Shown here piece by piece: positions 15,301-23,165 of a DNA stretch of 64,000 nt. The translations under genes were made by a program, and so were the position numbers. The stretch lies in assembly GCF_002042965.1 (NCBI RefSeq), contig NZ_MZNT01000014.1, forward strand, positions 1 to 64,000. The letters are read 5' to 3'. The stretch comes from Paenibacillus sp. 32352. GTDB taxonomy: Bacteria; Bacillota; Bacilli; Paenibacillales; NBRC-103111. Positions within the stretch are counted from its first letter, which is position 1. Every line of letters begins with the position of its first letter. Under the pieces are notes generated by a model that worked only from the letters and a program-made list of their open reading frames with translations, made no database searches and was not told the DNA's origin.

Positions 15301-16335
15301 TCACATCAGTACCTGCTCAATAAATACCGTCGTATGCTTGGCCAGGTCAATCTCTTTCACATCCAGCTCCCGATCCGCCCTATCTGATTTGACCACGCGA
15401 ACGACCGGACGTCCAGGCAGACCCCGATGCTGACCAACGACGACCCCGGTTTCTTTGCTCGATAGCTTGACGGAGGCACCGGTCGGATATACGGATACGG
15501 TACGCAAAAAATGGATGACGATGTCGCGGTCCAGCTGGCTTCCCGCAAGAACCATCATATGCTCGCAAGCTTCATGCGGCAGCATACGGCGGCCTGTAGA
15601 TAGATCGAATAACAAATTATCGTAAGTATCCGCAACGGCCGTTATCTTGGCATACAGATGAATCTGATCGCCCGGAAGCTGCCGAGGAATGCCCTCTCCG
15701 TCCATCCTCTCGTGATGCTGAAAGGCAACGTGAGCAACCAGCAGGCTCAATTCGCGCTTGTTTTTGAGCATCTCGAACCCGCGCCAGGTATGGTGCTTAC
15801 GTACATCGTCCGCAGCGTCATCCGCTATTGCCTCAAGCTTGCCGATATCGTGCAGCATGGCGCCAACCGCCAGCTCCCGCAGCTGCTGAATGGAAAGTCC
15901 CATATGGATACCGATCAATACGGACATCATACAAACATTAAGCGCATGAACGTACAGTTCATTGTCCTTGGTACGGATATCGGAGAGCTGAAGCAGCACT
16001 TCTTTATTTTTCATAATTTCGTCCAGCAGATTTTCAATACTGCCGTTAATGGCGCGGGTGTTCACTTCCTTGCCCGAACGGATCGATTCGAAGGTCTCGC
16101 CCATTCTTTGCATGACGGCCCGTTTCGTCTCTTCAGACACCATATCGGCAACCTCGATGTCCTCAAACTGCGGGTCTTTGATGTAGAGCATGGTGACGCC
16201 GATTCTTTTCAAGGTTGTGATCATGTAGACCGTGAGCTGTACGCCCTCGGAGAGCAGTATGGCCCCGTTTCCGGAAAAAATCGTTCTTCCCAGGAACTGC
16301 CCCGGTTCGATGCTATCGATATGTATGTATCTCAT
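15301..16335 (-). CDS. HD-GYP domain protein (c-di-GMP phosphodiesterase-like), copy 1
   Basis: 344 aa. An N-terminal domain (1-65: IEPGQFLGRTIF...GVTMLYI) precedes an HD-GYP domain with HDIGK (162-166) and HHERMDGEGIP (207-217). The signature GYP is altered to GIP, the Tyr being lost. A C-terminal beta segment (GASVKLSSKETGVVV...RPVVRVV) follows. Domain plan and both ends match the gene at 27805, so they are paralogs. Likely c-di-GMP hydrolase or sensor; activity uncertain because of the altered motif. AGGAGA ribosome site. Confidence 0.88.
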   Translation of the reverse strand: MRYIHIDSIEPGQFLGRTIFSGNGAILLSEGVQLTVYMITTLKRIGVTMLYIKDPQFEDIEVADMVSEETKRAVMQRMGETFESIRSGKEVNTRAINGSIENLLDEIMKNKEVLLQLSDIRTKDNELYVHALNVCMMSVLIGIHMGLSIQQLRELAVGAMLHDIGKLEAIADDAADDVRKHHTWRGFEMLKNKRELSLLVAHVAFQHHERMDGEGIPRQLPGDQIHLYAKITAVADTYDNLLFDLSTGRRMLPHEACEHMMVLAGSQLDRDIVIHFLRTVSVYPTGASVKLSSKETGVVVGQHRGLPGRPVVRVVKSDRADRELDVKEIDLAKHTTVFIEQVLM

Positions 16336-16350
16336 TGTCGTCTCCTAAAA

Positions 16351-16423
16351 GTTTTCCTTAGGAAAACTATCTTCGTAAGCATAGGCTTGTTTTCCGTAGG
16401 AAAACTATCCTCGTAAGCATAGG
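16351..16423. repeat. tandem pair of 35-bp palindrome-bearing repeats
   Basis: Copies 16351-16385 and 16389-16423 differ at 2 of 35 positions. Each starts with the palindrome GTTTTCC-N-TAGGAAAAC and continues CTATC-TCGTAAGCATAGG. A diverged relative lies at 24508. They sit just upstream of the HD-GYP gene. Confidence 0.8.
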
Positions 16424-16566
16424 GGCATCCCCCTTGTTTTGCATGCCGCTAAAACTAGGTTCTTGTTATTGAAAATGACAAGACCTGACGTTCAGGCAGG
16501 GATACTCCCCAGCTATTAGTCTATCAATCCAAAAGCCCCGTATGGGTCTATTTCCCAATATAACTA

Positions 16567-17088
16567 TTATACCGCATAACCTTCATGCTGCAGTAGATGT
16601 ATTTTCACATTCAAGCCGCCCCCGTAACCGACCAACGAACCGTCCGCACCAATGACACGATGGCACGGCACGATGATCGGTACAGGATTGCGATTGTTGG
16701 CGCCGCCTACGGCCCGGACCGCCTTCTCCGATTGGATCGCCTGTCCGATTTGCTTGTAGGAACGAACCTGACCGTAGGGTATATCGGTTAACGCTTTCCA
16801 TACCCTGATTTGAAACGGCGTTCCCTGCAGATCCAGCGGCACATCGAACTCCGTTCGCTGTCCCGCAAAATATTGCTCCAGCTGCGCTACGGCCTCTAAC
16901 AATACCGGAGTGGCGTCTTGATTCCACTGGGAAGTGCTGTACCATTTGGCGGACCACTTCGTCAGCTGCGGCTCCACGTCGGCCACACGGCCAAATTCGA
17001 TATGGCAAAGCCGATCTCCCGCTGCCGCTAAAACTAACGGTCCGATCGGCGACTCCATTTCAATGCAGTTTATGATCAAGCCGCTCAT
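16567..17088 (-). CDS. ogt: methylated-DNA--[protein]-cysteine S-methyltransferase
   Basis: 173 aa suicide repair protein that takes O6-alkyl groups from guanine. The acceptor Cys sits in the PCHRVI motif of the C-terminal domain; the Asn hinge (GGANNRNPVPI) and RVWKALTDIPYG helix are present. The start overlaps the 3' end of queG by 29 bp; an alternative ATG at 17058 directly follows the queG stop (TGAAATG). AAAGGAG lies 13 nt before the chosen ATG. Translationally coupled with queG. Confidence 0.92.
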   Translation of the reverse strand: MSGLIINCIEMESPIGPLVLAAAGDRLCHIEFGRVADVEPQLTKWSAKWYSTSQWNQDATPVLLEAVAQLEQYFAGQRTEFDVPLDLQGTPFQIRVWKALTDIPYGQVRSYKQIGQAIQSEKAVRAVGGANNRNPVPIIVPCHRVIGADGSLVGYGGGLNVKIHLLQHEGYAV

Positions 17089-18235
17089 AGGCTTTATTCA
17101 GCTCCTTTAGCACAACTTCGTCCTGTTCCTTCTCCATAGCACTGCTAATAGCCTGATAGGCATCCTCTCCGCCAATCCGTCCGAGCGCCCAAGCCGCGGC
17201 TCCGCGGATTTCGGGACGCTCGTCCCGCTGCAGCAGCCTGCTCAACGCCGGCACCGCCTCGCGCTCCTTAAAATGGCCGAGAGCAAAGATCGCATTGCGC
17301 TGGATCGGCTTCTTGCCGCGCCATGAGGCTGCGCTTGTCCCAAAGCGCTCCTTAAACTCACGATTGCTCATCTCGAGCAGCGGGAGCAGTAGCGGCTTGG
17401 CCTGTTCAGGATCCGGCTGAAGCTCCGGATGGTGGGTCCAGTTCTTGCCTTTGTTCTTCGGGCACACGATCTGGCACGTATCGCAGCCATACAGACGATT
17501 GCCAATCTTTTCTTTGATTGTATCGTCTTCGACATGCCCTTTGGTCTGGGTTATAAAGGAGATGCACAGCTGCGAATTCAGCTGCCCCGGCCCGACCAGC
17601 GCGCCGGTCGGACACGCGTCGATGCAGAGCGTACAGTCTCCGCAGCTTTCCGTTACCGGTTGGTCCGGCGGAAGCGGCAAATTCGTAATCATCTCGCCCA
17701 AGTATACCCAGGAGCCGAACTCAGGGGTGATGACAGCGCAATTTTTGCCGCTCCAGCCGATCCCTGCGCGCTCAGCTACCGCACGGTCCACCAGAGCTCC
17801 GGTATCGACCATGCTCTCTATTCTCGCATCAGGCACCCGTTCCCGAATCCATGCCTCCAGGCGCTGGAGCCGGTTTCGCAAGACATGGTGATAATCCTCT
17901 CCCCATGCCGAACGGGACAGCATGCCCCTGTAAGCTCCCGGCTCCGATCTCGGGACGTACGGAAGCTTGGACGGGTACGCTACCGCGATAGAGATGATCG
18001 AACGAGGCTCCTCAAGGCTTAGGGCCGGCTCCGTACGCTTCTCAATATCCGGCTCCTCAAAGCCGGACTCAAAGCCCTGTTCCCGGTGCTTCAGCAATAT
18101 CGATTTCAACTCCACGAAAGGCTCCGCGCTTGCAATGCCGATTTTATCAATACCAAGCTGCGGCGCTGCTTCCTGCATATCACGCTTCAACTGATGCCAA
18201 TCCATGCTGCTGCTCCCTGCCGCGTCCATCCGCAT
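17060..18235 (-). CDS. queG: epoxyqueuosine reductase
   Basis: 391 aa cobalamin/iron-sulfur enzyme for the last step of queuosine tRNA modification. Two ferredoxin-like [4Fe-4S] motifs: CGDCTLCIDACPTG and CDTCQIVCPKNK. The C-terminus carries HEAT-like repeats (AVPALSRLLQRDERPEIRGAA...). AAAGGAG lies 5 nt before this ATG; later starts at 18229 and 18205 are also possible. Followed by ogt with overlap, so the pair shares one transcript. Confidence 0.93.
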   Translation of the reverse strand: MRMDAAGSSSMDWHQLKRDMQEAAPQLGIDKIGIASAEPFVELKSILLKHREQGFESGFEEPDIEKRTEPALSLEEPRSIISIAVAYPSKLPYVPRSEPGAYRGMLSRSAWGEDYHHVLRNRLQRLEAWIRERVPDARIESMVDTGALVDRAVAERAGIGWSGKNCAVITPEFGSWVYLGEMITNLPLPPDQPVTESCGDCTLCIDACPTGALVGPGQLNSQLCISFITQTKGHVEDDTIKEKIGNRLYGCDTCQIVCPKNKGKNWTHHPELQPDPEQAKPLLLPLLEMSNREFKERFGTSAASWRGKKPIQRNAIFALGHFKEREAVPALSRLLQRDERPEIRGAAAWALGRIGGEDAYQAISSAMEKEQDEVVLKELNKAYERLDHKLH

Positions 18236-18272
18236 TCGTCTCCTTTCGCTAAGCTGTCATTTCTAAACCCGT

Positions 18273-18869
18273 CTATAGATTCTTCCATTTGGCCAATGGC
18301 CATACAATCCATTCCGCCCGGCCTTCCACCTGCTTCACGGATACAGCGCCAAAGCTGCGGCTGTCGTAGCTGGCATAGCGGTGCCGGTTATCTCCCATGA
18401 CAAATACGCGCCCTTCTTCCACCTTATACGGCTCGAAACGGCCGTCCTCGATCAGAGTATCCGTATAGGACTCCTTCGCTTCCTCTCCGTTCACATATAA
18501 TTTGCCCTGGCGAATAGACACTTCGTCACCAGCTACCGCCACGACCCTCTTGACCAAATAGGGGTGCTCCGTATCGCTTTCATCCGGTTCCTTCACAACT
18601 ACAACGTCGCCGCGCTGCAGTCCCCCGGTCAGCAGGATCGTTTTATTGATGAACAGCCACTCGCCCTCTTCAATTGTAGGCTGCATGGATGCCCCTTTGA
18701 CCGTGGACAGATGAAAACCATACTGATGGATGAGCAGTACGATGAGCAGCGCGACAACGACGGATTTCATCCATTCCCATACTTCGGCTAAAAATCCGGC
18801 TGAATGGTCAACCGATAACGAATCTGCCGTAATTTCCCGTTCCGGCTTCTTCTGAGAGAACAAGCCCAT
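18273..18869 (-). CDS. lepB: signal peptidase I
   Basis: 198 aa membrane serine protease that removes signal peptides. One N-terminal membrane helix (about 35-50), catalytic Ser61 in KGASMQPT, general base Lys107 in YLVKRVVAVAGD, and the conserved GDNRHRYASYDSRSFG box. The open frame extends 189 bp further, but GGAGG is 6 nt before the ATG at 18869, and that ATG follows the upstream stop by one base (TAGCATG). So it is translationally coupled to the DUF402 gene. The N-terminus before the helix is about 34 residues. Confidence 0.95.
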   Translation of the reverse strand: MGLFSQKKPEREITADSLSVDHSAGFLAEVWEWMKSVVVALLIVLLIHQYGFHLSTVKGASMQPTIEEGEWLFINKTILLTGGLQRGDVVVVKEPDESDTEHPYLVKRVVAVAGDEVSIRQGKLYVNGEEAKESYTDTLIEDGRFEPYKVEEGRVFVMGDNRHRYASYDSRSFGAVSVKQVEGRAEWIVWPLAKWKNL

Positions 18870-18870
18870 G

Positions 18871-19431
18871 CTACGCCTCCGTTCCTTGGTCCTTCCACTG
18901 CTCCCATTGGCGATAGTACTCCAGCACCCAGTCCTCGCGAAAAGGTGCCCGGCCTTCCCGGATCCGCTGCAGCAAATCCTGAAGTCCCTGCCGGACCTTA
19001 GCATCCACGATGTTAGAGTAATGATAACTAATTTTATGCCGCTCATACTCTTCCTCATCTACGATATGAACGGCTCCTCCGGGCATGCGTATAACGTCCA
19101 AATCATAGTCGATATACGTAATGACGTTGCCGGCAACATAGGGAGGCGAGGCGATATTGCAGTAATAGCGGACTCCGGTATCCTCCAGCAGCGCGACAAC
19201 ATTAAACCACTGCTTCGGGATAAAAAAAGAAACCCCCGGTATGCGGCTGACCCATTCCTTGCCGTCCGCTTCTATTATTTTGGTCTGGCTGTTGATAAGG
19301 ACCATCATTGATTCCGCTTTATGCGGCTCATAAAGCAGCGCTTCAGGGACGCGCCCATTTTCCAGCCATGTTCGATGCAGATGTCCGTCGTGCTTAAAGC
19401 TTTTTATTATATAGGAAGAAAACGTCGCCAT
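18871..19431 (-). CDS. DUF402 nucleoside tri-/diphosphate phosphatase-like protein
   Basis: 186 aa from the ATG at 19431 (a TTG at 19440 is open but too close to the AAGGG site). DUF402 beta-barrel: IASPPY...ITYIDYDLDVIRMPGG, with the acidic DEEEYERH that coordinates metal in this family, and a C-terminal basic helix. Close relatives (Bacillus YgaC, Staphylococcus SA1684) are called nucleoside tri-diphosphate phosphatases. Coupled to lepB by a one-base gap. A ydaO-type riboswitch lies about 210 bp upstream. Confidence 0.88.
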   Translation of the reverse strand: MATFSSYIIKSFKHDGHLHRTWLENGRVPEALLYEPHKAESMMVLINSQTKIIEADGKEWVSRIPGVSFFIPKQWFNVVALLEDTGVRYYCNIASPPYVAGNVITYIDYDLDVIRMPGGAVHIVDEEEYERHKISYHYSNIVDAKVRQGLQDLLQRIREGRAPFREDWVLEYYRQWEQWKDQGTEA

Positions 19432-19520
19432 GAGGTCCAAACCCTTCTTTTTAACGTACGGTGCGACCGATGTCCTTCAAATGCGAAATTCATCGGATGT
19501 TCGTCATGAAGCAATCTTTT

Positions 19521-19548
19521 TTATAGCATAAACTTATGTTCGACGGCT
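19521..19548 (-). promoter_or_regulatory. possible promoter of DUF402-lepB
   Basis: On the minus strand TTGAAA is followed 17 bp later by TATGCT, between the riboswitch and the DUF402 start. If real, this gives the pair a riboswitch-independent transcript. Confidence 0.4.
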
Positions 19549-19639
19549 TTCAAGAGCCTCATCCTCAAATGGGGAAATGATCCTATTGCTCTAGGAAAAG
19601 CTGCCTGCAGCCCCGCTTCGCAAAGAGCGATTCCCGGAG

Positions 19640-19815
19640 GCTGTCTATGACGCCTCATGAGCAAGGGACAGGCTGTGTCGGCTGCGATAGCCGCGCCGTA
19701 TTTCCGGCGGAAATCTCCCTGCTGATTGGCGGCAGGCGCGCTGCCGGCTGGTCCCTGAGCAGCAAAATAGCCCCATAAAGCGGGGCCTTGGCTCAAAGCG
19801 GATTCGGCACTTTGC
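19640..19815 (-). ncRNA. c-di-AMP (ydaO/yuaA-type) riboswitch aptamer
   Basis: Minus strand shows GTGCCGAATCCG (19810-19799), then 15 nt, then CCGCTTTATGGGG (19783-19771) and CTATTTTGCTGC. These blocks and their spacing match my recollection of ydaO aptamers (GCCGAAUCCG, 15 nt, CCGCUUUUUGGGGUUAAUCUGC). Later blocks also fit: CAGCAGGGAG, CCGACACAGCC and a closing GAGGCGTC whose GGCGT can pair with GTGCC. c-di-AMP binding normally turns such genes off. Two internal stems are longer than in the reference. A GC stem (about 19605-19640) after the aptamer could be the expression platform. Identified from memory; needs a covariance-model search. Confidence 0.68.
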
Positions 19816-19851
19816 GGGGTACCCGGAAAGGTACCAATTCCAGTAATGCCG

Positions 19852-19894
19852 AAAAAAAAGGCACAGCCTTTGCTAGACGCAAACGGGCTATGCC
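19852..19894 (-). terminator. terminator after GNAT gene
   Basis: Stem GGCATAGCC / GGCTGTGCC with an inner TTTGC/GCAAA, followed by eight T residues on the minus strand. It separates the GNAT gene from the riboswitch. Confidence 0.9.
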
Positions 19895-19937
19895 GATCTA
19901 CCTTCCGTGCTGTTTGATTGCTCCAATGTGTCGGCTT

Positions 19938-20360
19938 TCAGCCGTTCACGATACTCAAGCGATGTGTCGTCCGCGAAAAGTCTTCCGCCTGGTAACCGGC
20001 CGATTCATATACCGGAATGACTGTTTCGTTGTGCGCATCCACCGTAATCAGGATACGGCGTACTTTTCTCTGAACAAACCGTTGTCTCAGCGACTCAATT
20101 AAGGTTTTACCGATTCCTCTGCGTTGGTATTCCTTGCTAACCGCAATCCGGTAATAATAGCCGTTGTGGTTGTCAATCGTCCCTACAATGACACCCACCA
20201 TTTGATCGTTTTCAATAGCGACAAGCACCAATTCACTATCCCATGAAAGCTGTCTGGCGAACGCCTCCATGGTTTCCTCATAACAGGCTTCTGACAATAC
20301 GTTCTTGAACAGTTCGGTAACGGATACGTAATCGGACAATTGAAAGGAACGAACCAGCAT
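19938..20360 (-). CDS. GNAT family N-acetyltransferase (1)
   Basis: 140 aa single GNAT fold. The acetyl-CoA loop is visible in EYQRRGIGKTLIE (about 86-98), preceded by the beta strand YYYRIAVS. The C-terminal NETVIPVYESAGYQ is the usual GNAT end. Substrate unknown. No partner genes. Upstream DNA carries two abutting cre-like sites that could affect this gene or the divergent lipoprotein. Confidence 0.85.
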   Translation of the reverse strand: MLVRSFQLSDYVSVTELFKNVLSEACYEETMEAFARQLSWDSELVLVAIENDQMVGVIVGTIDNHNGYYYRIAVSKEYQRRGIGKTLIESLRQRFVQRKVRRILITVDAHNETVIPVYESAGYQAEDFSRTTHRLSIVNG

Positions 20361-20479
20361 CTTTGAACTCTCCCCGCGGCTTGATATGGTTATATTTTAA
20401 AATACGACAAATCTCGCAATAATCCTTCTAAATTTTCGAAAAAAACTCAATATTTCTTCATAAAATATTAAAAAAGTGT

Positions 20480-20507
20480 TGAAAGCGCTGTATTTAAAGC
20501 GTTTACA
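20480..20507. promoter_or_regulatory. two abutting cre-like (CcpA) sites
   Basis: 20480-20493 reads TGAAAGCGCTGTAT; the reverse complement of 20494-20507 reads TGTAAACGCTTTAA, which matches all but one position of the cre consensus TGWAANCGNTWWCA. They touch in opposite orientation, between divergent genes. Confidence 0.45.
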
Positions 20508-20563
20508 TTGTGTTTTCTCGTTATTTCGCCATTTCTAGAGGAGATTTTGTTGCTTTATCTCTA

Positions 20564-20622
20564 TTGACAGCTTAGGAAATAATAAGTAAAATTCATTGAG
20601 AATGATTTTCATTATTGATAAT
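20564..20622 (+). promoter_or_regulatory. promoter with overlapping Fur box
   Basis: -35 TTGACA (20564-20569), 17 bp, -10 TAAAAT (20587-20592). Immediately downstream, 20597-20622 contains TGAGAATGATTTTCATTATT, the classic Fur box with GATAAT extension. Iron repression is strongly implied. Confidence 0.85.
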
Positions 20623-20639
20623 ATAAGGGGAGATCTACG

Positions 20640-21647
20640 TTGTTTTTTGCTAAAAGCAAAGGGATGAACAAGCATTCTGTATGGCTTCTTTCACTGCTCA
20701 GCATCATGCTATTTCTGGCGGGATGCGGCCAAAGCGGTACCCGTAATGACAGCTCCAACGGAACTGCGGGGACTCCTTCTAACCCACCGGAGAAAACCGT
20801 CGGCACCACTTACTCCATCCAGCATGCCATGGGGGAAACCAAGATTACCGGCAAGCCGTCCAGAGTCGTGGTTCTTACCAATGAAGGAACGGAAGTATTG
20901 CTGTCGCTCGGCATCAAGCCTGTCGGGGCAGTAAAATCATGGTCGGGGTCTCCTTTTTATGATCATATTAAAAAGGACCTGGAAGGCGTCGAGGTGGTCG
21001 GGGATGAGAATCAGCCTAACCTGGAGGCAATAGCCAAGCTGAAGCCCGATCTGATTATCGGCAATAAATTGCGGCAGGAAAAGGTGTATGCCCAGCTGTC
21101 CGCCATCGCTCCAACCGTATTCTCCGAAAAGATTAACGCAGATTGGCAAAAAAACTTTAAGCTGTACGCGGAAGCTCTGAATAAAAAAGCCGAAGGCGAT
21201 CAGCTGCTAGCCAAGCTGGATCAGCGCATTGCGGAATTCAAATCCAAGGCCGGCGACAAGCTGAATATGAAGGTTTCTCTCGTTCGCTTCATTCCTGGTA
21301 AAACCCGTCTGTACTATAACGATACCTTCGCAGGCTTAATGCTTAAGAAAATAGGCTTCCAGCGTCCTCAGGCGCAAAATAAGGAAACGTTCGCGGATGA
21401 AATCAATAAAGAGCGCATCCCGGATATGGAAGGCGATATCCTGTTCTACTACACTTGGGATAATGACAAGCAAGAAGCGAGCGCGGTCGAGAAGGAATGG
21501 ATCGGCGATCCGTTGTGGAAAAACCTGAATGTGGTGAAATCAGGCAACGTCCACAGGGTTAGCGACGATATCTGGAATTCGTCCGGCAGCATTATCTCCG
21601 CTAATTTGATGCTGGACGATCTGGAGAGGATCGTGCTGAAGAAATAA
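20640..21647 (+). CDS. iron-siderophore ABC transporter substrate-binding lipoprotein
   Basis: 335 aa, FecB/FhuD-type binding protein. Signal peptide with lipobox LAGC (Cys about 29), then a disordered Ser/Asn/Gly linker and a bilobed binding domain (ITGKPSRVVVLTNEG at its start, LKPDLIIGNKLRQ in lobe 1). Start taken as TTG because AGGGGAG lies 7 nt before it; an ATG at 20664 is the alternative. Fur-regulated. No permease or ATPase follows, so it must use a transporter encoded elsewhere. Confidence 0.9.
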   Translation: MFFAKSKGMNKHSVWLLSLLSIMLFLAGCGQSGTRNDSSNGTAGTPSNPPEKTVGTTYSIQHAMGETKITGKPSRVVVLTNEGTEVLLSLGIKPVGAVKSWSGSPFYDHIKKDLEGVEVVGDENQPNLEAIAKLKPDLIIGNKLRQEKVYAQLSAIAPTVFSEKINADWQKNFKLYAEALNKKAEGDQLLAKLDQRIAEFKSKAGDKLNMKVSLVRFIPGKTRLYYNDTFAGLMLKKIGFQRPQAQNKETFADEINKERIPDMEGDILFYYTWDNDKQEASAVEKEWIGDPLWKNLNVVKSGNVHRVSDDIWNSSGSIISANLMLDDLERIVLKK

Positions 21648-21686
21648 TAGGCTTCAAGAGGGATAACGCCGCCCATCTTCGGGCAA

Positions 21687-21886
21687 TTGAGAAACCTGTA
21701 AAGCTTGAAAAAAAGCATCGGTCCCCCGGTGGGGTATCCCCCTCCGGCCGCTGTTGTTCTCGGAAAATTTTGATTATATTGCTTTACAGCGGGTATTTTC
21801 CGAGAACAAAGGCGGACGCTATCGCTCCTCCAAGGAATACCCCACCTACCACCTTTCGCATTTTTCTATATGAATGGGTTTCTCAA
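21687..21886. repeat. structured intergenic element, copy A
   Basis: A 200-bp region folding as one long hairpin. Outer arms are TTGAGAAACC/GGTTTCTCAA; next GGTGGGGTAT/ATACCCCACC; then CCGC/GCGG and a terminal 12-bp stem TTCTCGGAAAAT/ATTTTCCGAGAA. The conserved core (21726-21756 and 21807-21847) is shared with copy B at 35101. The strand of function is unknown. Confidence 0.75.
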
Positions 21887-21894
21887 CAAACTCT

Positions 21895-21917
21895 AGAGGG
21901 CTGACGCCCTCTTTTTT
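21895..21917 (+). terminator. terminator after siderophore-binding gene
   Basis: AGAGGGC-TGAC-GCCCTCT followed by a T-run, just past element A. Confidence 0.85.
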
Positions 21918-22005
21918 CATGTCCTGGTCTTTGCTTTACAAAAAGCGGATCGTCATGCACTATCTAAATAAGAAGACATGATAGGAAACGAAGGAGGAGC
22001 ACCTC

Positions 22006-22467
22006 TTGGATACGATCCAACTGAAACGAACCGATTCGGCGAATCCGGACCTGCTGCAGCTAATCGCTCAACTAGATGAAGAGCTGTACGCCAAGTACCC
22101 GGCCGATGAGGTTTTTGTAGTCGATCTGAGCGATCCGTCCGTACAAGACGTCGTCTTCGTTATCGCGTATAGCGGAGATGCGGCTGCCGGATGCGGCGCT
22201 TACCGTCCTTTGGACGGAGAGTCGGCGGAGCTGAAGCGAATTTACGTCGCCCCCTCCTTCAGAAAGCGGGGCATTGCCTCACGTCTCCTCGGATGGCCGG
22301 AGCATGAAGCCCGGCAAGCGGGCTATACCACGCTGCGGCTGGAAACCGGGCCCGAGCAGCCCGAATCCATAGCATTATACGAGAAATGCGGCTACTATTT
22401 CATTGCCCCATTTGGAGAGTATGTCGATTGTCCGAGCAGCATCTGCATGGAAAAGAAGCTGGGATAA
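22006..22467 (+). CDS. GNAT family N-acetyltransferase (2)
   Basis: 153 aa. GNAT core with acetyl-CoA loop SFRKRGIASRLL and downstream LRLETGPEQPESIALYEKCGY. This LETG-Q..A..LYEK..Y pattern is typical of small-molecule GNATs. TTG start with an ideal AAGGAGG upstream. Only 34 bp precede the next GNAT gene, so the two are co-transcribed. Confidence 0.87.
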   Translation: MDTIQLKRTDSANPDLLQLIAQLDEELYAKYPADEVFVVDLSDPSVQDVVFVIAYSGDAAAGCGAYRPLDGESAELKRIYVAPSFRKRGIASRLLGWPEHEARQAGYTTLRLETGPEQPESIALYEKCGYYFIAPFGEYVDCPSSICMEKKLG

Positions 22468-22501
22468 TCCCTTTACTCCAATGGTTCACGGGAGGTTCCT
22501 T

Positions 22502-23077
22502 ATGAGTACCAACGAAACAGGCACGGGACAGCTGAGCGAAGATCAATACTCTATCGTGCATATTATAGGTGAACTGGACATTCGCAGATTGTCGCAGGAG
22601 GACGTGCCAGATATATTCAAACTGATGGAAGAGGTCGTATCCCGCCTCCCATCCCGCTCATTATTCGCTACGGACGACATGGATTACCTGTACTCTCACA
22701 TTGAAGAGCACGGGGAAATCTACGGCGCATTTGCAAAAGGACGGCTGGCCGCCTACTCCGTCCTTGCTTTCCCCGGAGCTGACGCCAAAAATCTGGGGCG
22801 TGAGTTCGGCGTACCGGAAGACGAGCTGGAGCAAGTCGCGGTTCTAGATGCGACGATCGTTCATGAATCGGTTCGGGGCCGGGGCCTGCAGCGGTATTTC
22901 CATCAATTGCGGGAGCAGCGCGCGCGTTCCCGTGGCTTTCGATACCTGTATTCCACCGTCCATCCGGACAATACGGCCAGTCGGCGGAATTTGGAGACCA
23001 CCGGATTCACCCTTCAATTTACCCGGCCTATGTACGGGGGGAGCCCCAGGCATTGCTATGCCAAGCGGCTCGATTAA
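22502..23077 (+). CDS. GNAT family N-acetyltransferase (3)
   Basis: 191 aa from the ATG at 22502, which has GGGAGG 7 nt upstream; the open frame extends into the previous gene but that part is not coding. GNAT core: ATIVHESVRGRGLQRYFHQLREQRARS (acetyl-CoA loop), then YSTVHPDNTASRRNLETTGF. The N-terminal 30 residues are unassigned. Pairs with the gene before it; substrate unknown. Confidence 0.86.
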   Translation: MSTNETGTGQLSEDQYSIVHIIGELDIRRLSQEDVPDIFKLMEEVVSRLPSRSLFATDDMDYLYSHIEEHGEIYGAFAKGRLAAYSVLAFPGADAKNLGREFGVPEDELEQVAVLDATIVHESVRGRGLQRYFHQLREQRARSRGFRYLYSTVHPDNTASRRNLETTGFTLQFTRPMYGGSPRHCYAKRLD

Positions 23078-23124
23078 AAAGCGCGTAATTCCCCCACAGG
23101 ATGGAGCCGCGGTTCTAGAACGGC

Positions 23125-23159
23125 AAAAAAAGACATCGGACGTTTCTCCGATGTCTTTT
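23125..23159. terminator. bidirectional terminator between GNAT and xylA
   Basis: AAAAGACATCGGA / TCCGATGTCTTTT with A and T runs, between converging genes. Confidence 0.92.
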
Positions 23160-23165
23160 CTTTTC

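Noticed and set aside
16424..16566. c-di-GMP riboswitch before the HD-GYP gene
   Set aside because: Only two short hairpins (CTTGTTATT/AATGACAAG and CCTGA/TCAGG) were seen, with no conserved riboswitch core.
19521..19796. 91-codon minus-strand frame
   Set aside because: It lies inside the probable riboswitch and expression platform, has no ribosome site and no protein-like composition.
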